Positions 57,309 through 64,000 of a stretch of DNA of 64,000 nucleotides are shown piece by piece. This stretch comes from Vandiemenella viatica (lineage: Eukaryota; Arthropoda; Insecta; Orthoptera; Morabidae). A program made the translations under genes and the position numbers. Within the stretch, counting starts at the first letter, position 1. Each line of letters begins with the position of its first letter. Below the pieces are notes generated by a model that made no database searches, was not told the origin of the DNA, and saw only the letters and a list, made by a program, of their open reading frames with translations. The stretch covers positions 20,283,687 to 20,347,686 of the forward strand of contig CM061919.1 of assembly GCA_031002005.1 (NCBI GenBank), in the 5' to 3' direction.

Positions 57309-60300
57309 TATAGTCATGAGTGTAGTTTCAGACACTTGGTACAGTTGCCACTGAAAAGATGACCAGGAGTACAGTTTTCTGTGGAAAATCACACATCGAC
57401 GGATTACCACATTGGTGTTAGGTAAGTGATGTCATATCTCGCAGGCCTTGCCAGGGGCTGCGTCCAACGGCTCTCTCCAAAGTGTTGGCCGAAGATGACC
57501 AGTGTGCAGGTAGCTGCGAGAATGGCATGCCATGTCGAATGTAACGGTACCGTGACTGACATCAACCTGGTGTTACTGTCTACCTCTTCCATATCACGTC
57601 TAGATAACAGAGGCGGCTCAAGGTCAGTCTGCTCTATCCCTATCCTGATGTCTTTACTCCTACATGCGAAGGAGAAATTTACCACACGCCTGCATAGACA
57701 CAGCGCACAGTTCGAAGAGGTAGGAATAGACGGGATGGTGAGGTGAGGAGCGGGCCCAGGAGAACATGACCTTGAACCGCCAGTCTATAGTGAACAAAGT
57801 ATAGTGAGTTTCGCCCAGCTGCTGTAACAACATTCCCTCAATATTGTCAGTGATAGAGGTCTTCTTATTGAATCAGGCTGTGAGGCGGCTAAACCTGGAA
57901 AGAGAGGTATTACTTAGGAAGGGTATTAGTTCTCTCTTGCGGGTAATGCCTGTGAACACCATTGATAGTTGGGGTTTCACGAAAGCTGTTGACAGAGCTG
58001 TTGGTGGGTGGCCTCGAATGCGCCCTTGCCAAAACTTGCACTTAACAGTTGAATTCACCTCTTTACTTGTGATAATAATTTGTGCTGTGTTTTAAGTATT
58101 TTACTATCGCTATTTTGCAATAAGTAATTAATGATAAAAAATTATTTTGAGTGTAGATTTAAAATTATTTTATGCTAAAAACTTAAGTTTATAAAAATTT
58201 ACCACTATATAAGAAAAATAAAACATTATATGGTAATCATGAAAATTATTGGAGTAAAATATTTTTAAGCAAAATTAACAATATCCATGAATAATACGGT
58301 CGTTTACTGTTAAAAACAGGATTAGATTAATATGAGTTTTGGAGTTTTAAATAAAATTGTCACAATGGATATTTATTTTATTAAAGTACAAGAATTGCAG
58401 TTAAAATTGCACGATAATAAATTATAAGTGTAGTGCATAATATGTTAAATGTTCCTCAATATTATATTTGAAATCACTTGATTCATCTCCCTCAACGCCT
58501 TTATTTTTCTTCCTCTACAATTTCTGCACTGCTCTCATCTTCTGAAGTCGTTGATATTTCGTTCAGGTTGATTATGAGATACAGGTTTCCCATCGGGCAC
58601 CTCCCTACATGGAGCATAGGGGAATTTCCACCATATATGGTGGTTTCCGGAGAGTAAAATACCTGGGGTTGACCAAAACTAGCTAAAGGAAGAAAAATTA
58701 GGAAAAAATTTCTCGTTCTCCAGGTTGGGGACTTTGCTGTGGGCTAGCTCCTCACACATATAATAAACACAAAAACAAAAAAACACTGAACAATATGCCT
58801 CGATAAAATTGGAACTTTGAGCGGCGGAATAGCGATAGAAAAAGGAAGATGGCTTTTGGATGCTGGAATGTGCAGTCCTTACCAGTAAACGTGAAACGTG
58901 ACCACACCCATCAGAGACTATATCCCTAAGTTTGCACAGTGTGGCAACTCAGGAAAAGCACGACGTCACAGGAAACCGTAGCGCATCTCTTGAGTCCTCC
59001 CATGAAAGCATCCTTTTGATGGATTTTGATCAAGGGCCTTCCATATTTCAGGCGATTCATTTCGTACTGTCATGTAGCCAAACACAAAATCAAGGTTAGC
59101 TGGAAGATACGAACGGGGAAGTGGAGAGTAACTTCCTAGTTGCCAGATATCTAAACGGAAATTCTACTGTTTTGGATTCCCAATTTAGTGTTCCATCGAT
59201 GTTTCACAGTATTACTAACTGAATAAATACTGTTGGTCGTTAATCTGTAGTACCCTTTTGAACCAAAAAATCTGTAGGAGGTAGTGTATGATCGTACCAC
59301 AAGTCAGAAGCGAAAATTCTTTCGATATAATTGATAATAATATACAAGACAATATTACTTCTTTGATATCGGAATATAGCCATAGATATACGAAATCTGG
59401 ATGGCCGGATGGGGATCTGAACATGCGGCTTCATGAGTGCCACTTTCATCCCAGGCTTGGTAATTTGTTTGTTATTTCCGCAATTCCGCTGGTTGCCTTT
59501 TCTGAACCAAACTTACACACTATTTCCTTCTGGTGATATAGCATCGCTGCCACTGATTATTACATTTTTACATATGATCGTAGGGGTTGGACTGGGACCT
59601 TTATTTCTTGTATTTCATCAATAACTTCTCGGGAAGTTCGCGTGCAAAGTTGTACTAATATGTATGGTACTGTGTCTGCCTTTACAAAAAAATCCGATCT
59701 TAGTTAAAACTAACTTAACTGTTCTTCTCCATTATAAATCACCATTCATTAACCTAGCTGACGGTATTTGCGTTGATGTAGTTTGTATTTTTTATCCCCA
59801 AAATTTTACCAGCAGTGAGCAACAAATCGCTTCATCATCAAGCAGCCATACAGCAACAATTAGTCATAATGCAGCTGAGTTGGCAGCATAGCACTTAGTC
59901 CTCGAATAGAGGCGAAGAGCATTTAATGGCGAAATTGTTCGTAATCTGTCCATTCCGGCCGTGAAGATTCTATTTTGGTAGATTACAACATTTAAAATTT
60001 AGAAGGATTCAAATTTCTTAACCACTCATATGTGTGTTTTTAAATATGTATACGAAGATGCAGATGCTTAGGTCACGTGAAACACTTCCATGTCGGATGG
60101 GCATATAAAATACCTGAAGTTATAGACCGTTGTAAAATTAAATGAGTTTCCAGAACGGGATAGCGGCAAATCTCTCGATAGGATAATATCCATCGACATT
60201 AACATTTCTAAATTTGATCTTTTCTTTCTCGTATATGTATGAATGGGTGAGTGAAGAAGAAACATAGAATTTATCTGCGTATATCGATTGTAAATATGGG

Positions 60301-60631
60301 TGGTGCAAAAAAATGAAAATGTCTTGTAAATATTATAACTGGGTACATTCTGTAAATAAAATTTAAAATAACTTAACTTTCTTGTATGAAGTGCACAGAT
60401 CGCATTTTGTTTATGTAATAAGTGAACAGAAAATCAATGGTTATACCAATTTGCACATTTAGTTTATAAACAGCCAATAGAATAAAAAAATTGTATAATA
60501 GAAAAATTAAATATCATTGCTGCTGTACAAAATGGCTGAAGTAAACGATTGTAAATAGTATAAGGAATTATAATACTCCAATAATAGAAATAAAAGATTT
60601 ATTTTAGAGAAAAAATTATATACCTTTTAAA
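57309..60631. other. No gene recognised (about 3.3 kb); one possible SINE scrap
   Basis: A GC-richer part at 57400-58030 has open frames on both strands without recognisable motifs. The rest is AT-rich. AATCTGGATGGCCGGATGGG at about 59395-59414, followed by ATCTGAACATGCGGC, matches the inverted SINE head and may be a 50-base SINE fragment. Confidence 0.4.
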
Positions 60632-61010
60632 TCTATATTAATAAAAATGAAATGCTGTTCGTTGGTAATCGCATCATTTGAGAACAGTTGTACCGATTTT
60701 GCTATTTTTTAAGGGTCATAATAGTCCCAATAAGGTTTTTAGGGGTAGAAAATTTGGAAAAGTTTCCCTGAATATTGGGGACCAATTTGGCCAGTTATCT
60801 CTTTCTTAATAGTCCGAATAAGGTACTCAGAGAAAGAAAAAATGGAAAAGTTGCTCAGGAAATTGAAAAATTCAGGAAAAACTGAAATTACTTTTTTCTT
60901 AGAAATGATTCACATAATTTTTTTTTTTTTAATGTTGATAATAATCCGGGTAAGGTTTTTAGAGAAAGAAAAATTGGAATAGTTTCCCGGAATACTAAAA
61001 TTTTGGAAAA
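60632..61010 (+). mobile_element. Helitron 5' end, second family, with tandem units
   Basis: TCTATATTAATAAAAATGAA preceded by A and followed by TGCTGTTCGTTGG matches the 5' terminus of common insect Helitrons. About 80 bases in, a unit containing (A)GTCC-AATAAGGT, AGAGAAAGAAAAA and TGGAAAAGTT is repeated three times with drift (near 60725, 60815, 60940). The 3' end was not found, so the extent is unknown. Confidence 0.6.
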
Positions 61011-61717
61011 CTTTAAGTACCTTTCTTATGGACCGATTTTGCAACAAGGTAGTGTTGTCGTATATCTTTCTTAAAAACTGTTCTAAACAATTATAGTGTG
61101 CTGCTATGTTTCTTGAACGACACAAAATGTCATGAAGCGAAAGCAATATGGTATATAAAAAGTCTTCAATCTTTTGAATCTCTTTTTATTATCATTTCTG
61201 ACAGAAATTCTCGTTTGCTTCGAAGCAATTTACATAAGAATTATTTCATTCTGCAAAAATCTGAAGATAATACTGTAAATCACGTCGTATCATTCCAACG
61301 AACTGGCGAAAAATTTCAAAGCCCTTGGAAATCGACTCTTCACTCAGTTTTTATATTGGATGATCAACAAATCAACATTAATAACTCCAAAAATAAGGAG
61401 GATAAATAGACATATAGACGATTCATCAAGTGAACCACATTAATTTTTCTCCCGCGCTGTATGACATAAAAAATATATCTTGTCGTTTTAGATAAAGTCA
61501 TTGGCCGTAGCGACCAACACTTTATTAAAAATGCTATGACACATTTGAGTAAGGTGGAACTATTTCTTACTGATTAAAATGATGCAAGCAGCAGCTACGT
61601 AAAAGAGTTCCACAAAGATCTCATTGATGTGGATCGTTTGGTTCCTCATCGTGCTATTAGCAATTGCATGAACAAAAAATGTCAGACTGAACAATGTGAA
61701 AAACGGTTTTATATATA
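61011..61717. other. Unidentified sequence with coding-like patches
   Basis: A plus frame at 61098-61409 (103 codons, including ISDRNSRLLRSNLHKNYF and NHVVSFQRTGEKFQSPW) and a broken frame near 61490-61700 (FIKNAMTHLSKVELFLTD, VPHRAISNCMNKKC) look coding but match nothing I know. They may be cargo of the Helitron starting at 60632. Confidence 0.35.
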
Positions 61718-63377
61718 TCCTATTATATAAAACGCTAACGTGTGGTCTGCGTGCGTCGTCTATAGCTACTTCACGGATTGGCTACAGAACGGTCACGTGA
61801 CAGACGTCACTCGCCAATCAACAGCCACCATATTGTATTCCTTCATTCATGTCGCGTTTTGTTTATTTACTACAGTTAGATGCAGAAACTCATAAGAAGA
61901 AGAAGATTCAATATTTAAGCTATTTTACCTGTATCAGTTAGACGCAGATATTCATGTAAGGAGAAGAGGATTCAATATTTACGCTATTTTATCTGCATCA
62001 GTGATAAGGACCATAACCTAAGAATTTTTTAGGCAGAAGGTAAGAAACAAAGAAGTTTATTAAAAACTAGGAGTAACGTACGTAATGAGAAATGTTTTAG
62101 TCAAATAAATAACAGTTATCCGTTTTCGAAATTATAGTCCCCGTCATATGAAGTGAAATGCATTTATTTATTTTAAAATATTCACCAAATACTCTGATAA
62201 TCTAACCAGAGTAACGTATTCATATAACGAAAGATATAATTAAAAATAATTCTTTTTCTGAATAAATTCCTACTACCATTATAGATGATACCCTTAATAT
62301 TTGATACATGTGTTAGCTATTAAATGCGATTTAAGATAACCTTTTTATTAGATTTAAATCATCAACTGTATAAGCCATGTGACACTCGCAATTCAACAAC
62401 GATATTACTGCCGCTAAACAGCAGTGAGCGGAGATATTAGAAATACGGAGAGCAGGTGAAAAAAATTAATGCGAGGCAATTATATGTCACAAAGTTACAA
62501 TTAGTACATTCCTTTAAATTTACATATTGCTTTTTATTCATGTAAATGTAAGGAGAAGGGTATTTATTCTATGTTTACATTATATATTACCTGTATCAGT
62601 TAGATGATGAGAAACAATGAAGTTAATTCAAAACTCAGAGAAATGTACGCATCGCGAAATATATCCACCCAGATAAATGACCGTTATTTGTTTTTGATAT
62701 TATAGTAAATTTAAAGTAAAATGAATTTATTTAAATAAATCATAGTAAAATACCCCGATAATCTAACCACAGTATGGTACCCTTATCACGAAAATATCAT
62801 TAAAAATGGTTGATATTTGCTTTTCCATACAAGTTTTTCCAGAATAAATCCAGACTACCGCCATAGGTGCTGCCTGTCGTTATTCATATGAGGGTAATAA
62901 AAGCTATTTTTCGAATGTAACGTTGTGGAGGTTGTGGCTAAGTAGACCAGATTCGTAACTGAAACATTTTGTTGCAGCATAATTCGCTCTGAAATCAGTT
63001 TTACAAACCATTTAAACTGCTTTCATAAGCGCCATGTTACTGAACGTATTAATTAATGCGGGTGAAAGAAGTTCCATACCTATGGTGCTGAATTGTGCCT
63101 GGACCAGGAATAAAACTGATATTACATGGACAGCAAAAGTTTTCGGGAATTCTAAATGGTTTTTAATTTTATTGGTTCTATACTTCCGTCGTCATTAATT
63201 CAGTAGAAGTTACTGCAATATTGCTATGTGAACAGCAAATCAAATATTTAGAACAGTACAAAATCAAAGAACTTATCATTACGTAAAAACAATTCCGTAT
63301 AATTAACCCACTGCAAAAAAAAAGGAACTGCCAGAATATGGCGTTCAAACCGTCATTTTTGACGGGCTCGAAGCTAG
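61718..63377 (+). mobile_element. Non-autonomous Helitron, family 1, copy 2
   Basis: The 5' end is TCCTATTATATAAAACGC after A (61717). The 3' end has a perfect stem CCGTCA-TTTT-TGACGG (63349-63364), then GCTCGAAGCTAG (ending 63377) and T. These are the 5' TC, 3' hairpin, CTAG and A/T insertion rules of Helitrons. The subterminal TGTGGTCTGCGTGCGTCGTC is shared with copy 1. It contains the conserved small frame at about 63034-63160. It has no Rep/helicase. Confidence 0.9.
63034..63160 (+). CDS. Conserved small frame in Helitron family 1 (unknown)
   Basis: ATG at 63034 gives MLLNVLINAGERSS, then MVLNCAWTRNKTDITWTAKV and FGNSKW before the frame closes. The same start and most residues (INAGESSS, VLNCAWTRNKT, TWIANVFG) recur on the minus strand at 6685-6570 and, decayed, at about 5835-5715. 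Conservation among three copies is expected from common descent, so selection is not shown. In copy 1 the ATG exon is followed by AGGTGAGAG, a good 5' splice site. I cannot name the family. It may be a captured host exon. Confidence 0.35.
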
Positions 63378-63802
63378 TATATATATAATTTGGTATCAAC
63401 AAATTGTTAAAAATCGTTTCAACTATTCCATTATCGGCATACACCGTAGTAAGATCATTAAAAATTTATTAGGAGGAGTACTATGGCTCAGCAAAGATTG
63501 ATTGATCGGATGGTAGTGTACGTAATCCGAGAAATAGCTGATGATGTGGACCAACTAGATTTTGCTGATACATTTATAAATAGAGCCGTAGTTTGACAAA
63601 ATAAGTTTACATTCAAAAAAATTGATATTACATAATTAAAAATGTAGCTTCTTAAAAATGTTTATTAATGTTGATTTGTTGATTATACAATTCTTAGTAA
63701 AACTGTACATGAAATATGTGGTAATACATATATCCAGCTAATAGAAGTTATGCTACACACTGTTAATATAACGATTTCATTTTTATATTTTTATTATTAT
63801 GA
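63378..63802. other. Spacer between Helitron copies; one 37-codon frame
   Basis: ATG at 63483 gives MAQQRLIDRMVVYVIREIAD and on to TGA at 63594-63596, after a purine-rich GGAGGAG. No family recognised. The sequence may be the resumed host of Helitron copy 2. Confidence 0.3.
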
Positions 63803-64000
63803 CTAGCTTCGAGCCCGTCAAAAATGACGGTTAGAATTCAATAATCTGACAATTCCTTCTTTTTTTTGCAGTTGGTTAATTAAACGGAATTGTTATTACA
63901 TAATGCTAATGGCCTTGATTTTGTTCTACATATTTCATTTGCAGTTTACATAACACTACAGTAGTAACTTCTCCTGAATTAATGCATGTTACTACCCACG
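63803..64000 (-). mobile_element. Helitron family 1, copy 3, 3' end only (runs off window)
   Basis: On the minus strand it ends with the stem CCGTCATTTTTGACGG, then GCTCGAAGCTAG and T, identical in form to copy 2. The following bases match 5520-5700 of copy 1. It is in the opposite orientation to copy 2 and 425 bases from it. Confidence 0.85.

Overview
The window is eukaryotic, AT-rich, intergenic DNA made almost entirely of transposable-element (TE) copies. No intact host gene, rRNA, functional tRNA, operon or CRISPR array was found. The TE mix points to an insect: CR1-like and I-type LINEs, a Penelope-like element, Ty3/gypsy, pogo/Tigger, piggyBac, Tc1, PIF/Harbinger, hAT, Helitrons, and a tRNA-headed SINE sharing its 3' body with a LINE. 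A nuclear mitochondrial insert in the order ND6 then cytochrome b agrees. My guess is a large-genome polyneopteran (orthopteran, stick insect, cockroach or termite), but this is inference; the sequence does not name the species. Positions 34302-35301 are exactly 1000 N, a scaffold gap of arbitrary size.

Layout. 1-3640: a CR1-like LINE (family A) sits in a decayed gypsy pol. 4413-5264: hAT-type non-autonomous element with 8-bp target duplication. 5492-7388: non-autonomous Helitron (minus). 7611-7839: PIF/Harbinger transposase remnant. 8192 to about 14755: nearly full-length I-type LINE (minus) with gag-like ORF1, endonuclease, RT and RNase H, broken by frameshifts. 16980-18467: internally deleted piggyBac with TTAA duplication. 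19280-20860: Penelope-like element split by a 907-bp solo LTR. 20893-31616: a repeat called family X here, then a large imperfect palindrome with long inverted arms, MITEs, SINE pieces and tRNA-like modules. 31621-34301: Tc1 remnant, SINE, and Helitron helicase remnant running into the gap. 35350-35985: an unidentified minus-strand coding remnant.

36397-47120: LINE family B fragments, LINE A copies, one split by LINE B, a pogo/Tigger element with all three catalytic aspartates but a broken frame, a second family X copy, and a 447-bp Tigger deletion derivative. 48097-49375: Tc1 pseudogene carrying a SINE with its own target duplication. 50400-52370: decayed endonuclease/RT LINE. 54730-56755: ND6/cytochrome b NUMT interrupted by a satellite of about 180-bp units. 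56981-57300: hAT MITE with perfect 8-bp duplication. 60632-64000: a second Helitron 5' end and two more copies of the first Helitron family.

The genes do not form a pathway. Their relations are parasitic: elements nested in elements, internally deleted copies that would need transposase from elsewhere, and a SINE that probably borrows LINE enzymes. Least explained are the palindrome with its tRNA-like modules, the remnant at 35350-35985, and a conserved ORF in the Helitron family.
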